Positions 1 to 9,703 of a DNA stretch of 64,000 nt are shown here, piece after piece. The stretch is taken from NCBI GenBank assembly GCA_947473475.1, contig CANJBZ010000013.1, forward strand, positions 1-64,000. The letters run 5' to 3'. The notes beneath the pieces were generated by a model. It saw only the letters and a list, made by a program, of their open reading frames with translations, had not been told where the DNA came from and searched no databases. The translations under genes and the position numbers were made by a program. This DNA is from Alphaproteobacteria bacterium. GTDB lineage: Bacteria; Pseudomonadota; Alphaproteobacteria; Micropepsales; Micropepsaceae. Numbering within the stretch: position 1 is the first letter of the stretch; the number at the start of each line of letters is the position of its first letter.

Positions 1-66
1 GTGACGGTCTAAAATGCTCGAAAAGCGCATCCGGCGCACTCCCTCGTGAAATGCTGCCCGGTTCAT
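1..66 (-). CDS. Transposase N-terminus, ISNCY-like, cut by window edge
   Basis: Only the first 22 codons lie inside the window, reading leftwards from an ATG at 66-64 to base 1 without a stop. The peptide begins MNRAAFHEGVRRMRF and continues SSILDRH. From memory this matches the start of ISNCY-family transposases, which carry an N-terminal helix-turn-helix before a DDE domain; the family call rests on this short stretch. Two short copies of a terminal-like repeat lie just upstream of the start, as expected for an IS end. Whether the element is intact cannot be seen from here. Confidence 0.6.
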   Translation of the reverse strand, partial: MNRAAFHEGVRRMRFSSILDRH

Positions 67-93
67 CGCGTACCCCTCTGTTCAGGGCACGCT

Positions 94-141
94 AAAACCG
101 GACAACTCACGAGCTACAAAAACCGGACACATCACGAGCTA
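94..141. repeat. Two tandem terminal repeats of the insertion sequence
   Basis: Two near-identical units, roughly 94-116 and 118-141, each reading AAAACCGGACA(A/C) followed by TCACGAGCTA. They sit between the transposase start and trxA, so they are probably the right terminal region and transposase-binding sites of the insertion sequence. The exact end and any target duplication cannot be set without the other end of the element. Confidence 0.55.
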
Positions 142-222
142 ACTACATGCCTGCGCTGCGCAACTTGACCCCCAAGTCTCGCGTTCCTACATTCACGTCC
201 AACACAAGATTCAGAGGATTCC

Positions 223-543
223 ATGGCCCCCGTCAAAGTCACCGACCAGAGCTTTCAAGCCGACGTTCTCGATTCCAAGACGCCGGTCGTGGTGGATTTT
301 TGGGCGGAATGGTGCGGGCCGTGCAAGATGATCGGGCCTTCGCTGGAAGAGCTGTCCAACGAATATGGCGGCAAGCTGACGATCGCCAAAATCAACATCG
401 ACGAAAACCCGCAAGTGCCGACGAAATACGGCGTGCGCGGCATTCCCACCCTGATGATTTTCCAGCACGGCCAAGTCGCCGCAACCAAGGTCGGCGCTCT
501 GCCCAAGAGCAAGATCAAGGAATGGATCGACGCGTCGATTTGA
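223..543 (+). CDS. trxA: Thioredoxin
   Basis: A 106-residue cytosolic thioredoxin that reduces protein disulfides with electrons from thioredoxin reductase. The active site W30-C31-G-P-C34 and the cis-proline in GIPT (P75) are both present, and the length is typical of TrxA. The ATG at 223 is preceded by AGAGGA at suitable spacing. Its left neighbour is an insertion sequence whose end lies about 80 bp upstream; its right neighbour folC is convergent. Many alphaproteobacteria have addA just before trxA; here that side is IS sequence, so the original promoter context may have been replaced. Confidence 0.97.
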   Translation: MAPVKVTDQSFQADVLDSKTPVVVDFWAEWCGPCKMIGPSLEELSNEYGGKLTIAKINIDENPQVPTKYGVRGIPTLMIFQHGQVAATKVGALPKSKIKEWIDASI

Positions 544-550
544 AGAGGGT

Positions 551-619
551 GAGTGGTGAATAGTGAGTAGAAAGTAGAAAGTGCGACGGTTAACGCCCAC
601 TACTCACTAATAACCACTC
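551..619. terminator. Inverted repeat between convergent trxA and folC
   Basis: The 20-base arms at 551-570 and 600-619 are complementary at 18 of 20 positions, with a 29-base loop. Both arms consist of repeated GTGAGTAG-like units. The position between two convergent stops suggests a bidirectional terminator or transcript-end hairpin. No long T-run follows on either strand, so termination is inferred from position only. Confidence 0.4.
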
Positions 620-632
620 ACTACTCACTCCT

Positions 633-1949
633 TTACGAATTATGCGCCAGAACTTTTCCTGCCAGGTAAAGCGACCCGCAGACGAGGATACGCGGCGGGC
701 CTTCCTCGCGGGCACGCGACCAGGCTGAGACCTGCATCATCGCATCGATGAGATCGTCGGCCGGCGAGGCTTCGATCCCCGCTTCGCGCACCGCGTCGTA
801 CAGCGCACCGGCGCCGAGGCTTGCCGCTTCGCCGGGAATGCCGATGGTCGTCACATGTTTCGCCAATCCGCGGAAGGGCAGGAAATAGCCCACCGCGTCT
901 TTGGTCCTCAGCATTCCGGTAATCAGATAAAGCGGCTTGGGCGCGCGCTCCTCCAAGTCGGCCATGCTTTGCGCGACCGCTGCGCCGCCGTGCGGATTGT
1001 GTCCGCCGTCCAGCCAGACTTCCGCATCCTTCGGGGCGGCATCGATCAATGGACCCTTATGCAGCCGCTGCAAGCGCGCGGGCCATTCGACGTTCTTCAG
1101 CCCCCACTCGATGCCCTTCTCACGCGCCCAGCGACCGCCGATCCGGCGCAGTGCTGCGATAGCGACGGCCGCATTGGCGATCTGATGGCGGCCGTACAGC
1201 TTGGGCAGGGGCAGATCGAGAAGACCGTCCGTATCCTGATAAACCAGGCGGCCGCGTTCCTCGACGGCGAGATAATCTTCGCCATAGACATACAAGGGCG
1301 CGCCAAGCTGATCGGCGCGGCGGATCAAAACCGCCTTTGCTTCGTCGTCCTGCGGTCCCAGAATCGCGTGGACACCGCGTTTGATGATGCCCGCTTTTTC
1401 CGCGGCGATGGCGGCGAGCGAGTCGCCCAAAAAGTCCTGATGATCCAGACCGATGGGCGTAATGCAGGTGGCAAGCGGCGGCGGAATGACGTTGGTCGCG
1501 TCCAATCGCCCGCCAAGCCCGACTTCCAGGATGAGCGCATCGGCAGGATGCCGCGAGAAGGCCAGAAACGCTGCGGCCGTGGTGATCTCAAAAAATGTAA
1601 TGGGCTGATCGCCATTGGCCGTTTCGCATTCTTCCAGCGTCGCGGACAGTTCTTCTTCCGAAATCAGCTTGCCCGCCAAACGGATACGCTCATGAAAATG
1701 CACCAGATGCGGCGAGCTGTAGACATGCACGCGATAACCGGAGCCTTCCAGCATCGCGCGCATATACGCGCAGGTTGAGCCTTTGCCGTTGGTGCCCGCG
1801 ACATGAACGATGGGCGGAAGCTTCTTTTCGGGATGACCCAACGCGGCCAGAAGCCGCTCGACGCGATCCAGCACCAGATCGATGCGCTTGGGATGAAGCG
1901 CAAGCAGCCGTTCGAGAATAGTGCCGCTGGGCGAAAGCTGGAAACTCAT
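633..1949 (-). CDS. folC: Bifunctional dihydrofolate/folylpolyglutamate synthase
   Basis: A 438-residue ATP-dependent ligase that adds glutamate to dihydropteroate and then to reduced folates in the cytosol. The Mur-ligase type P-loop GTNGKGST lies at residues 52-59 and is followed by the expected [13 protein letters not shown] segment; a C-terminal DGGHNPHG motif marks the ligase C-domain. Its ATG (1949-1947) overlaps the accD stop in an ATGA arrangement, so the two are probably translationally coupled. The trpA-accD-folC order is common in alphaproteobacteria. Confidence 0.96.
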   Translation of the reverse strand: MSFQLSPSGTILERLLALHPKRIDLVLDRVERLLAALGHPEKKLPPIVHVAGTNGKGSTCAYMRAMLEGSGYRVHVYSSPHLVHFHERIRLAGKLISEEELSATLEECETANGDQPITFFEITTAAAFLAFSRHPADALILEVGLGGRLDATNVIPPPLATCITPIGLDHQDFLGDSLAAIAAEKAGIIKRGVHAILGPQDDEAKAVLIRRADQLGAPLYVYGEDYLAVEERGRLVYQDTDGLLDLPLPKLYGRHQIANAAVAIAALRRIGGRWAREKGIEWGLKNVEWPARLQRLHKGPLIDAAPKDAEVWLDGGHNPHGGAAVAQSMADLEERAPKPLYLITGMLRTKDAVGYFLPFRGLAKHVTTIGIPGEAASLGAGALYDAVREAGIEASPADDLIDAMMQVSAWSRAREEGPPRILVCGSLYLAGKVLAHNS

Positions 1950-2872
1950 GCGCGGGGTGCGGGTTGCGCGGCCTCCGCTGCCCCATTCGGCTTGGCGTAA
2001 CCGTTTCCGCGCTGCGGCGCAGGCTGTTTCAGCAAAAGGCGAAGGACGCGTGACAGCGTGTCCTTCAGTTCGCGCCTGTGCACGATCATATCGAGCATGC
2101 CGTGCGCCAGCAGGTATTCGGCGCGCTGAAAGCCTTCCGGCAAGCGTTCGCGGATCGTCTGTTCAATGACGCGCGGGCCGGAGAAACCGATGAGCGCACC
2201 CGGCTCGGCGATCTGCACATCGCCCAGCATCGCGTAAGACGCCGACACGCCGCCGGTTGTTGGATCGGTCAGCACGACGATGTAGGGAAGCCCCGCCTCA
2301 TTCAGCATATCGACGCCGACGGTCGTGCGCGGCATCTGCATCAGGGAAAAAATCCCTTCCTGCATGCGCGCGCCGCCGGACGAGACGACGAGGATGAACG
2401 GCCGCTTCTCAGCAACCGCCGTGCGCATTGCCGCAACAAGCCCGGCGCCGGCGGCAAGACCGAGCGAACCACCCATGAATTCAAAGCTCTGAACGGCAAT
2501 CACGACGGGCAAGCCATCGAGCATTCCCCGCGCAGCGACCAGGGCGTCGTTCAGCCCGGTCTTGGTGCGGTATTCCTTCAGCCGGTCGGCATAGCGTTTG
2601 TCGTCGCGAAAACGCAGCGGGTCTTGTGGCACGTCCGGCGACGGCAATTTCTCATGCGCGCCATCGTCGAACAGATGGGTAAAGCGGTCCTTCGCGCCGA
2701 TGCGCATATGATGCTGGCAGCGGGGGCAGACATTGTGCGCGGCGATCAGATCGCGGTGGAACACCATCTCGCCGCAACCGGAGCACTTTTTCCACAGCGT
2801 ATCGGATGTGATCGACTTCGACCCCATCAGGCCTTTGATCCGTGGCCGGACGAAATTGGTGATCCAGTTCAT
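1946..2872 (-). CDS. accD: Acetyl-CoA carboxylase carboxyltransferase subunit beta
   Basis: A 308-residue beta subunit of the acetyl-CoA carboxylase carboxyltransferase; with AccA it moves CO2 from biotin to acetyl-CoA to make malonyl-CoA. The N-terminal zinc ribbon is intact (C30, C33, C49, C52), followed by the crotonase-like fold with [11 protein letters not shown] and SGGARMQEG motifs. The C-terminal 25 residues are Ala/Pro-rich and probably disordered. It lies 43 bp after trpA and overlaps folC by 4 bp. Confidence 0.96.
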   Translation of the reverse strand: MNWITNFVRPRIKGLMGSKSITSDTLWKKCSGCGEMVFHRDLIAAHNVCPRCQHHMRIGAKDRFTHLFDDGAHEKLPSPDVPQDPLRFRDDKRYADRLKEYRTKTGLNDALVAARGMLDGLPVVIAVQSFEFMGGSLGLAAGAGLVAAMRTAVAEKRPFILVVSSGGARMQEGIFSLMQMPRTTVGVDMLNEAGLPYIVVLTDPTTGGVSASYAMLGDVQIAEPGALIGFSGPRVIEQTIRERLPEGFQRAEYLLAHGMLDMIVHRRELKDTLSRVLRLLLKQPAPQRGNGYAKPNGAAEAAQPAPRA

Positions 2873-2915
2873 GGGATGAAGTCTATCACGTTTGAACGGC
2901 CGTGGGGTTTCGCGT

Positions 2916-3743
2916 TTACGCCGGGTTGCGGGCGCAATGGACCGCTTCCGCCAGGCTGCGGCAGAAGCTCAATGCATCTTCTACGATATGGCGCTTGGGT
3001 TTTCCTTGCGCAAGGGCCTGCTCTATCCGCGAAACAATGGCGGAACCGACCACCGCGGCATCGGCGATTTGCGCGATTTCGGCCGCCTGTTCCGGGGTTT
3101 TAATGCCGAAGCCGACGGCACAGGGAAGTTTGGTGAACCGCTTGATCCGCTGTACCGCCTCGCTCACGTCCTCGGCCGCGAAACTCTTCGTTCCGGTAAC
3201 GCCCGCAATGGACACGTAGTACAGCAGCCCGCCTGCCCCATCGAGAACCGTTGGCAACCGCGCTTCATCCGTCGTGGGCGTCGCAAGGCGCACGATATCC
3301 AGTTCGCATTTGGCGGCCAACGCACGCAAGGGAGCGTCTTCTTCCGGTCCAAGATCGACGATGATCAGCCCATCCACACCGGCATGGGCCGCGTCGCGAA
3401 GGAAGTGTTCGGCGCCATAGGCGTGAATGGGATTGAAGTATCCCATCAGGATGATCGGCGTGGCGTCGTCGCGCGCGCGAAACCGCTCGACCATGGCGAG
3501 GGTCTTCTTGACGGTTTGACCGCCCTTGAGCGCGCGCATGGAGCCGGCCTGAATGGCGGGTCCATCGGCCATCGGATCGGAAAACGGCACGCCCAATTCG
3601 ATAATGTCGGCGCCCGCCGCCGGAAGCTTTTCCAGGATTTCAAACGAGGTTTCGAAATCCGGATCGCCCGCCGTGATGAACGGGATGAAGCCTGCGCGTT
3701 TCAGCGCGTACAATTCGGCAAAGCGCGCGGCAATACGGCTCAC
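2916..3743 (-). CDS. trpA: Tryptophan synthase alpha chain
   Basis: A 275-residue TIM-barrel subunit that cleaves indole-3-glycerol phosphate to indole. The catalytic E49 and D60 fall at the same numbers as in the Salmonella enzyme, within FITAGDPD and [15 protein letters not shown] chose the GTG at 3743-3741, which overlaps the trpB stop as GTGA; the open frame extends further upstream, but that part is unlike TrpA and lies inside trpB. Coupling to trpB fits the alpha2-beta2 complex. Other trp genes (trpE, G, D, C) are not in the window. Confidence 0.96.
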   Translation of the reverse strand: MSRIAARFAELYALKRAGFIPFITAGDPDFETSFEILEKLPAAGADIIELGVPFSDPMADGPAIQAGSMRALKGGQTVKKTLAMVERFRARDDATPIILMGYFNPIHAYGAEHFLRDAAHAGVDGLIIVDLGPEEDAPLRALAAKCELDIVRLATPTTDEARLPTVLDGAGGLLYYVSIAGVTGTKSFAAEDVSEAVQRIKRFTKLPCAVGFGIKTPEQAAEIAQIADAAVVGSAIVSRIEQALAQGKPKRHIVEDALSFCRSLAEAVHCARNPA

Positions 3744-4960
3744 AGTTTTTGCCCCAACGCATTGGCGACGGTGAACACGTCCTTGTCGCCGCGGCCCGAA
3801 AGACCGAGCACGATAATTTTGTCGGCCGACATTTTCGGCGCGACCTTCATCACATGCGCGATCGCGTGCGAGGATTCGAGCGCGGGGATAATGCCTTCCA
3901 GACGGCACGTCAGCTTGAAGGCGTCCAGTGCTTCCGCATCCGTGATCGACGCGTAATTCACGCGGCCCATCTGTTTGAGCCAGGAATGTTCGGGCCCGAC
4001 GCCGGGATAATCCAGCCCTGCGGAAATGGAGTGGGCTTCCATGATCTGTCCGTCGGTGTCTTGAAGCAGAAAAGAGCGCGCCCCGTGCAGCACGCCGGGC
4101 GTGCCCTTTGACAGCGTAGCGGCGTGATGGGCCGTTTCAACGCCTTCGCCCGCGGCTTCCACGCCGTCGATCGCAACCGACGGATCGTCGAGGAAGGGAT
4201 GAAAGAGGCCGATAGCGTTCGACCCACCGCCGACGCAAGCAACCAGCAGATCGGGCAGGCGTCCTTCCATCTCCATGATCTGGGTGCGCGCTTCGTTGCC
4301 GATCACTGTCTGAAAATCGCGCACGATCATGGGATAGGGATGCGGCCCCGCGGCGGAACCGATGATGTAGAACGTGTCGTGTACATTCGACACCCAATCG
4401 CGCAGCGCCTCGTTCATGGCGTCTTTCAGCGTGCGCGAGCCGGAACTGACCGAGCGCACTTCGGCGCCCAGCAGGTTCATGCGGAAGACGTTCGGCTTCT
4501 GCCGCTCGATATCGACTTCGCCCATGTAGATGACGCAAGGCAATCCGAAACGCGCCGCAACCGTCGCTGTCGCCACGCCGTGCTGGCCCGCCCCGGTTTC
4601 CGCGATGATGCGCGTCTTACCCATGCGCTTGGCGAGCAGAATCTGGCCGATACAATTGTTGATCTTATGCGCGCCGGTGTGATTCAGCTCTTCGCGCTTG
4701 AAATAGATTTTCGCGCCGCCGAGATGCTGGGTCAGGCGCTCCGCGAAATACAGAGGGCTCGGCCGGCCGACATAATTTTTCAGCAGGCCGTCGTATTCCG
4801 CGTGGAATTCCGGGTCGTCCTTCGCCACCGCATAGGCTTGTTCCAGCCGCAGCAGCAACGGCATCAGCGTTTCGGCGACATAGCGGCCACCGAACGCGCC
4901 GAAATGACCGTTGCTGTCCGGCCCCATGCGATAAGAGTTTGGCGCGGCACTTCCGCTCAT
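3740..4960 (-). CDS. trpB: Tryptophan synthase beta chain
   Basis: A 406-residue PLP enzyme that joins indole and serine to make tryptophan. The PLP lysine is K99 in HTGAHKINN; the catalytic ETGAGQHG and the phosphate-binding GGGSNA motifs follow. The ATG at 4960-4958 was chosen because it overlaps the trpF stop (ATGA) and gives a typical N-terminus; upstream in-frame codons lie inside trpF. Part of the trpF-trpB-trpA unit with 4-bp overlaps at each junction. Confidence 0.97.
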   Translation of the reverse strand: MSGSAAPNSYRMGPDSNGHFGAFGGRYVAETLMPLLLRLEQAYAVAKDDPEFHAEYDGLLKNYVGRPSPLYFAERLTQHLGGAKIYFKREELNHTGAHKINNCIGQILLAKRMGKTRIIAETGAGQHGVATATVAARFGLPCVIYMGEVDIERQKPNVFRMNLLGAEVRSVSSGSRTLKDAMNEALRDWVSNVHDTFYIIGSAAGPHPYPMIVRDFQTVIGNEARTQIMEMEGRLPDLLVACVGGGSNAIGLFHPFLDDPSVAIDGVEAAGEGVETAHHAATLSKGTPGVLHGARSFLLQDTDGQIMEAHSISAGLDYPGVGPEHSWLKQMGRVNYASITDAEALDAFKLTCRLEGIIPALESSHAIAHVMKVAPKMSADKIIVLGLSGRGDKDVFTVANALGQKL

Positions 4961-5628
4961 GCGGCCCCCGCTCTTTGTTCTGAGTACTGAGCATTCCGCG
5001 CCGCGCCGGTGAAGGCGAAAATCTTCTCGCGGCTTTTCTCGCCCGGCTTGTCTTCGACGCCAGAGGAAGCGTCCACAAAGCCCGGTCCGGCGATACGGAT
5101 GGCGCGCGCGACATTGTCCGGCGTCAAACCGCCCGCCACGCCCCACGGGCGCTTGAAACTGCGGCCCGAAAGCAACTGCCAGTCGAAGGCCGCACCAAGC
5201 CCGCCGGGGCGTGTGGCGCTTGCGTCGGCTTTGGCATCGAACAGGAAGTAATCGGCAACCTCGTCATAGGCCGAAGCCCCCGCGGCGTCCGCGGAGTCGG
5301 CGACCGCGATGGCTTTTATGATGGGACGGCGTGCCAGCACTGCGATAGCGGCGACGCGCGCGGGCGTCTCCTTGCCGTGGAGCTGGACGATATCGGGGTT
5401 CACGGCGGCGACCACCTCAGCGACCTCGGCGTCCGTTGGGTCCACCATCAAGGTCACGACGCGGGTACGGCCGCGCATCATGGCCGCCAGATTGCGCGCT
5501 TGATCCAGGGTGACATGGCGGGGACTGCGGGGGAAAAACACCAAGCCCCCAAACTCCGCACCGGCCGCCAGAACGGCTTCCGCCGCTGCGGCCGTGGTAA
5601 TCCCGCAAATCTTCACGCTGACACTCAT
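4957..5628 (-). CDS. trpF: Phosphoribosylanthranilate isomerase
   Basis: A 223-residue TIM-barrel that performs the Amadori rearrangement of phosphoribosylanthranilate. It shows the conserved start VKICGIT with the catalytic Cys (C8), the VQLHG strand, and the C-terminal phosphate-binding FVDASSGVE. It lies 57 bp downstream of pyrF on the same strand and overlaps trpB by 4 bp, so the transcript may begin at or before pyrF. Confidence 0.96.
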   Translation of the reverse strand: MSVSVKICGITTAAAAEAVLAAGAEFGGLVFFPRSPRHVTLDQARNLAAMMRGRTRVVTLMVDPTDAEVAEVVAAVNPDIVQLHGKETPARVAAIAVLARRPIIKAIAVADSADAAGASAYDEVADYFLFDAKADASATRPGGLGAAFDWQLLSGRSFKRPWGVAGGLTPDNVARAIRIAGPGFVDASSGVEDKPGEKSREKIFAFTGAARNAQYSEQRAGAA

Positions 5629-5685
5629 GGGCCGGGCTTATGGACGAATTTCCGCAGGGCCGAAAGGGGGCAACCACCCTCCCCT

Positions 5686-6387
5686 TCAAAACCCCAAATC
5701 GGCGGCGATGGCACGGGCGGCTTCGGCCGGATCGGCGGCGCCGGTGATGGGCCGGCCGATAACCAAAATATCCGCCCCGGCGGCCAAAGCCCGCTGTGGC
5801 GTCATCACGCGGCGTTGATCGTCAAGGGAGCCTCCAGCCGGGCGGACACCCGGCGTTACGATCAGGAAATCGGGCCCGCAGGCGGCGCGGACGGCCTCGA
5901 TTTCCAGCGGACTACAAACCACCCCGTCGATGCCCGCTTCCTTGGTCAGCTTGGCCAGCCGGACCACCTGCTCCATCGGCGAGCCGGAAACGCCCATGGC
6001 GGACAGATCGGCGGCTTCCAGACTGGTCAGAACGGTGACGGCCAAGACTTTCGGCCTGGGCTGCACGGAGGCCGCGGCTTCCACCGCCGCGCGCATCATG
6101 GCGGCTCCCCCTGAGGCATGGACGTTGATGATCGCGGCCCCCAGCGGAGCCAGCGCCTTCATGGCGCCGGCAACCGTGTTCGGGATGTCGTGCAGCTTCA
6201 CGTCGAGAAAAACAGGGCGGCCCGTCTTCACCAGAGTTCGCACGCCCTCCGGTCCGTTGGCGCTGACGAATTCGAGCCCAACCTTGAGCCCACCCACATA
6301 GGGCGCGACACGCGTGGCAATGGAAGATGCCGTCGCCAGATCGGGCGTATCGAGGGCGACAAAGATGGGATTGGTTTTGCTGTTCAT
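5686..6387 (-). CDS. pyrF: Orotidine 5'-phosphate decarboxylase
   Basis: A 233-residue type I enzyme for the last step of UMP synthesis. The charged catalytic network is visible: K35 in GGLKVG, and D62, K64 and D67 in DVKLHDIPN. The C-terminal phosphate-binding region includes TPGVRP and VIGRPIT. Its ATG overlaps the stop of the upstream lapA gene (ATGA), linking pyrimidine synthesis to this housekeeping operon. Confidence 0.96.
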   Translation of the reverse strand: MNSKTNPIFVALDTPDLATASSIATRVAPYVGGLKVGLEFVSANGPEGVRTLVKTGRPVFLDVKLHDIPNTVAGAMKALAPLGAAIINVHASGGAAMMRAAVEAAASVQPRPKVLAVTVLTSLEAADLSAMGVSGSPMEQVVRLAKLTKEAGIDGVVCSPLEIEAVRAACGPDFLIVTPGVRPAGGSLDDQRRVMTPQRALAAGADILVIGRPITGAADPAEAARAIAADLGF

Positions 6388-6683
6388 GGACCGGATGTTT
6401 TCGTGGACGGTTTCGCCGCTTCCATTGCCATAGCCGTGGCGATGTCGGAAGCCGCCGCGCGCCGCCGCCGCCCCTTATGGCTGCGCCTGAGCGCCACAGT
6501 CGCGCCGCCAACCAGCACGCCAAGAAGAAAGCTGAAGAACACCAGCAGGAACAGCGGCATTACCAGCGCCGAACCTGTTTCGAAGGGATCGAATTGAAAA
6601 GCGACGAGTTCACGGTTGGCGACGGCAAGCGTAGCGGCAATCACCGCAACGGGCACCACAACCAGAAAAGTCCAGACGCGCAT
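6384..6683 (-). CDS. LapA-domain inner-membrane protein
   Basis: A 99-residue protein with two predicted membrane helices (about residues 3-22 and 41-65) joined by a short loop containing FQFDPFETG, followed by a basic segment rich in Arg and Lys. This matches the LapA (DUF1049) family, linked to lipopolysaccharide assembly with LapB. I took the ATG at 6683-6681; an earlier in-frame start would add 12 unlikely residues. It sits between ihfB and pyrF, its usual alphaproteobacterial neighbourhood. Confidence 0.8.
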   Translation of the reverse strand: MRVWTFLVVVPVAVIAATLAVANRELVAFQFDPFETGSALVMPLFLLVFFSFLLGVLVGGATVALRRSHKGRRRRAAASDIATAMAMEAAKPSTKTSGP

Positions 6684-6755
6684 CGAAGGTTCAGTAGAAC
6701 GCGAAAGCGCATTCAGCAAGCTGCATCAACGCGCCTGCTTCACGCGGCAGAAGGC

Positions 6756-7067
6756 TTATTCATTGTCCTCATCGTCGGCGCCGTCGACGCCATCGTTCAG
6801 ACGCTCGCGCAATTCCTTGCCCGTCCGGAAGAACGGTACGCGCTTTTCGTCGACGGAAACCGCTTCGCCGGTGCGCGGATTGCGCCCCTGCCGTGCGGGA
6901 CGCACTTTCACGGAGAACGCACCGAAGCCGCGCAGCTCGACACGGTCACCGTTCGCGAGAGCTGCGGAAATTTCATCGAGCACGGTAGACACGATACGTT
7001 CCACATCGCGATGGTACAGATGCGGATACCGCTCTGCGAGGCGCGCTACCAATTCCGATTTGATCAT
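6756..7067 (-). CDS. ihfB: Integration host factor subunit beta
   Basis: A 103-residue DNA-bending protein of the HU/IHF family; the beta subunit pairs with IhfA. It begins [15 protein letters not shown] and carries the DNA-contacting arm GRNPRTGE, whose proline intercalates in DNA. The C-terminal tail is acidic (DGADDEDNE). The start at 7067 gives the canonical N-terminus; upstream in-frame codons are unlike IHF. In most alphaproteobacteria ihfB follows rpsA closely; here about 9 kb of other genes lie between. Confidence 0.93.
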   Translation of the reverse strand: MIKSELVARLAERYPHLYHRDVERIVSTVLDEISAALANGDRVELRGFGAFSVKVRPARQGRNPRTGEAVSVDEKRVPFFRTGKELRERLNDGVDGADDEDNE

Positions 7068-7428
7068 GTCCAGCCCCCGGATTGGCAAGCCAAAACGCCA
7101 CACGCCTGCACACCTAAACTGCCAAACTGGCGCTCGTCCGTCAACTGGCGGACAATCTAAGCCTCTCAGAAATAACGCCTTTTAAACCCAACACAGGTTA
7201 CGTAAGGCGGCGTCCGACACAGTTTATCTGTGCAAGGTTGCACACTCGGTAAGCGGCTCCGCTAGCGGGCGCGGGCCAGGCGCTTTATTCCGAGGATCAC
7301 GCCCGTGACGCTGAATATCCACGAAAAAATATGAACAGCGCGGCAAAAGACCTAGCGCCTGGTGCCAATGCAGCGATCCTCGAGACGTCCGAGCGGATGC
7401 GAATAGCCGGGCAGGAGAAATGCGGTAT
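7068..7428. other. Intergenic region upstream of ihfB
   Basis: This 361-bp stretch should hold the ihfB promoter. I see short inverted repeats (for example around 7245-7275) but no convincing sigma-70 boxes. A 76-codon minus-strand frame at 7224-7454 overlaps the end of the next gene and has no recognisable features, so I do not call it. It is one edge of the accessory block. Confidence 0.4.
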
Positions 7429-8385
7429 TTAGCGCGCAGGCTTCTCGCGGGCACGATACCGTTCCAGGAACGTGATCATGCTGGTGCGGTCCGCTTCCGA
7501 GGATTGCCTGAGCCTATGTTTTAGATATTCAACAATGGCATGCGCCTGCCGAGCCGCGATGAAATACGAGCGAAATTTAAAGGGGTGAATGTCGGGCGCT
7601 AGTTGCGGGGAATTGGTCAATAAGAGGCCTTCGGACTGCTGGGCGGTTCCCGCAATAACGTTTGCAACTTCCCACCCTGTATGTGTCTGCGCCAAGTCCT
7701 TTCTTGCCCTGTTGATAAAATCGTTCAACTCTTCAACCTTGGCTTCTAGATTCGATGAGTTTTCTGGAGGATTGTTTTCGTCAGCCGTTGGCGCACTGCG
7801 AAGCAAATCTTCCACTATCTCAATGATCGATCTGTTTAGCCCCCAGTTCAGTAAGTGCAGGAGGTCAAGGTGGGTCTGTTGCGATACCTCAAGCTCTTTT
7901 TGCAGAGACTCATGCACCCATTTTTGACCCTCCGCAGCTTCTCTTAACTGGCGGTCCAGGCCCGGTATCTTACCGAGCGCCGTTTCAAGGGCGCTGATTC
8001 TTGGCTCGAGCTCATGGCGCAATTCCGGCGCGGAAATGCTTGGCGCGAAGGGTGCCTGCGTCTTGCCCTCAAAGGGAGAAACGTAGCGGGTTTGCGGCAC
8101 CTGAACTAGGCTTGGCCGCGTCCCGGTAAGAAAAACCAATGCAACGCAGAACACAACAAGCATGAGCCAAGATTGTGGGTTCACAGCCGCCGCACTAATG
8201 CCGTTCGCCACGCTTGGCAGATATTGAGCGAGTGGCACCCACAGTGCGGCCAATCCCAAGCATATGACGGTAAGGCCAATCGCCACATACCGGCGCCAGC
8301 CTTGCTCCTTCACTGCTTCCCACCCAAACGGTAGTGACCAGCCGAGAAGCAAGGAAATAGCCGCCGTATCGAAGTTATTGCCCAT
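7429..8385 (-). CDS. Hypothetical two-helix membrane protein with coiled coil
   Basis: A 318-residue protein of unknown function. Two hydrophobic helices lie near the N-terminus (about residues 33-52 and 72-90). They are followed by a long soluble part with a heptad-like, Glu/Gln-rich helix at about 120-185, containing LREAAEGQKW and LQKELEVSQQ, and further helical segments. The topology suggests a membrane anchor with a cytosolic coiled-coil domain. I chose the ATG at 8385. Base composition looks AT-richer than its neighbours, in keeping with horizontal gain. No conserved catalytic motif is visible. Confidence 0.65.
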   Translation of the reverse strand: MGNNFDTAAISLLLGWSLPFGWEAVKEQGWRRYVAIGLTVICLGLAALWVPLAQYLPSVANGISAAAVNPQSWLMLVVFCVALVFLTGTRPSLVQVPQTRYVSPFEGKTQAPFAPSISAPELRHELEPRISALETALGKIPGLDRQLREAAEGQKWVHESLQKELEVSQQTHLDLLHLLNWGLNRSIIEIVEDLLRSAPTADENNPPENSSNLEAKVEELNDFINRARKDLAQTHTGWEVANVIAGTAQQSEGLLLTNSPQLAPDIHPFKFRSYFIAARQAHAIVEYLKHRLRQSSEADRTSMITFLERYRAREKPAR

Positions 8386-8500
8386 ATCGGACTTTACCAC
8401 GAGTCTGGCTGCCCGAAATTCGGGCCGTTCCATTTTGCACTGGATTTAGTGCGGTCATATGGAACGATGCTACCCGATACCGGAGAAATGCAGCGGCGTA

Positions 8501-9574
8501 TTACTTCGCGCCGCCGTAGAGGCGGAGAGGATTTTCGAGGGCGATCTTCTTGCGCAGGTCGGGCGGCATCTGGTCGAGCAGCAGCGCGTTCTGCTGCGCG
8601 CGGGCCAGTGCCACGGTGGCCGGTGGATCGAAATGCTGGTCGCTGCCGATCAGGAAGCGGTCCGGAAAATCGGAATAGAGCTTCAGCCATTCGGGCTTCA
8701 GCTTGCCGTCCACAACCGGCGGGTCTTTGCCGGGGAAGCCCGGATCGAATTTGATTTCCATGTACAGATTGGGATTGCGCTGCAGCAGCTCGCGCATCAT
8801 TTGCGGCGTGCGAAAGCCGACATTGTCCGACCCGGCATGGGCCCAAATGAGCTTGGTGCGCCGGTTATGTGCCAGCAGCCTTTCCAAGGCCGCGATATTA
8901 CCGTGCAGCGTCGGAGGATTGGGCGCCCCCAAATCGGACGGACGCGGAATGTCCTGCGGCAGCGCCTCCATGTGCAGATCGATGGGCACGTTGTGTTCGG
9001 CGGCGATGTCGGCCAGCAGCAGCATCAGCGGCGAATCGGCAGGCGCGTATTCGTAGTCCTTCACCGGGGACTGAGGCAGCGAGAAATGCTCGATCGACAT
9101 TTCGCCGAAGCCGACGATGCCGGCACGCAGCAATTCCTCGGCCCGGGCGCGGAATTTCTTTTGGACATCGGGACCGGCGTTGCCGGTCTTCGCCGCCTCG
9201 ATGATCATGGGGTTCAGCGTGCCGCCGCCGCCAAGCGCGGCCAGCTTGTCGGGGTGCTTCTTCACCGCGGCCAGAATCATCTCCGCGTCCCAGGCGCCGG
9301 GGCCATCGCCATAGGGCTCGGTCTGGATGAAAGCCTTCGCAGTGTTCAGATGCGCCATGGAATCCAGAAGCAGCGCGAGAGCGTTTTCCGGATCGTTCTG
9401 GAAAATATGGACGTGCCCGTCGATGTAGGGGGCGCTCGCGGGCTTCAGAACCGTGGCGCGCGGCGAGTTGGGCTGACCCTGGGCCGATGGGGGCGCAGCC
9501 AGCAGCAGAACCGCGGCCGCCGCGGTGGACAGCATCAACCCAGCCGCCGCCAATTTCCCATGCATGTGAGCCAT
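8501..9574 (-). CDS. Secreted amidohydrolase-family metal hydrolase
   Basis: A 357-residue protein with an Ala/Leu-rich signal peptide (about residues 8-30) and an amidohydrolase-2 type TIM barrel. Seen motifs are YIDGHVHIF (the metal-binding HxH), DLHMEALP, IWAHAG and GSDQHFD. These are the metal ligands expected of this superfamily, which includes decarboxylases and lactonases; the substrate is unknown. GGGGAGAAG lies before the ATG at 9574. It is divergent from the NHL-repeat gene and both are exported, so they may act on related compounds. Confidence 0.8.
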   Translation of the reverse strand: MAHMHGKLAAAGLMLSTAAAAVLLLAAPPSAQGQPNSPRATVLKPASAPYIDGHVHIFQNDPENALALLLDSMAHLNTAKAFIQTEPYGDGPGAWDAEMILAAVKKHPDKLAALGGGGTLNPMIIEAAKTGNAGPDVQKKFRARAEELLRAGIVGFGEMSIEHFSLPQSPVKDYEYAPADSPLMLLLADIAAEHNVPIDLHMEALPQDIPRPSDLGAPNPPTLHGNIAALERLLAHNRRTKLIWAHAGSDNVGFRTPQMMRELLQRNPNLYMEIKFDPGFPGKDPPVVDGKLKPEWLKLYSDFPDRFLIGSDQHFDPPATVALARAQQNALLLDQMPPDLRKKIALENPLRLYGGAK

Positions 9575-9703
9575 CAGAGCTTCTCCCCTGTTCTGTTCCC
9601 TGAAGGGGGGCAAAGCTAGCACAGAACCGACGGCCAAGCGCACCATGTACGGAAGGGGGCTCGTCGAGTAGATTTCGGCCAACAAACGAAGGAGGGATCA
9701 CGA

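Noticed and set aside
2078-3103. 341-codon plus-strand frame opposite accD
   Set aside because: Shadow frame of accD with no start signal; accD zinc ribbon and carboxyltransferase motifs are clear.
7224-7454. 76-codon minus-strand frame upstream of ihfB
   Set aside because: Overlaps the end of the 318-residue gene, has no recognised family and no clear binding site.
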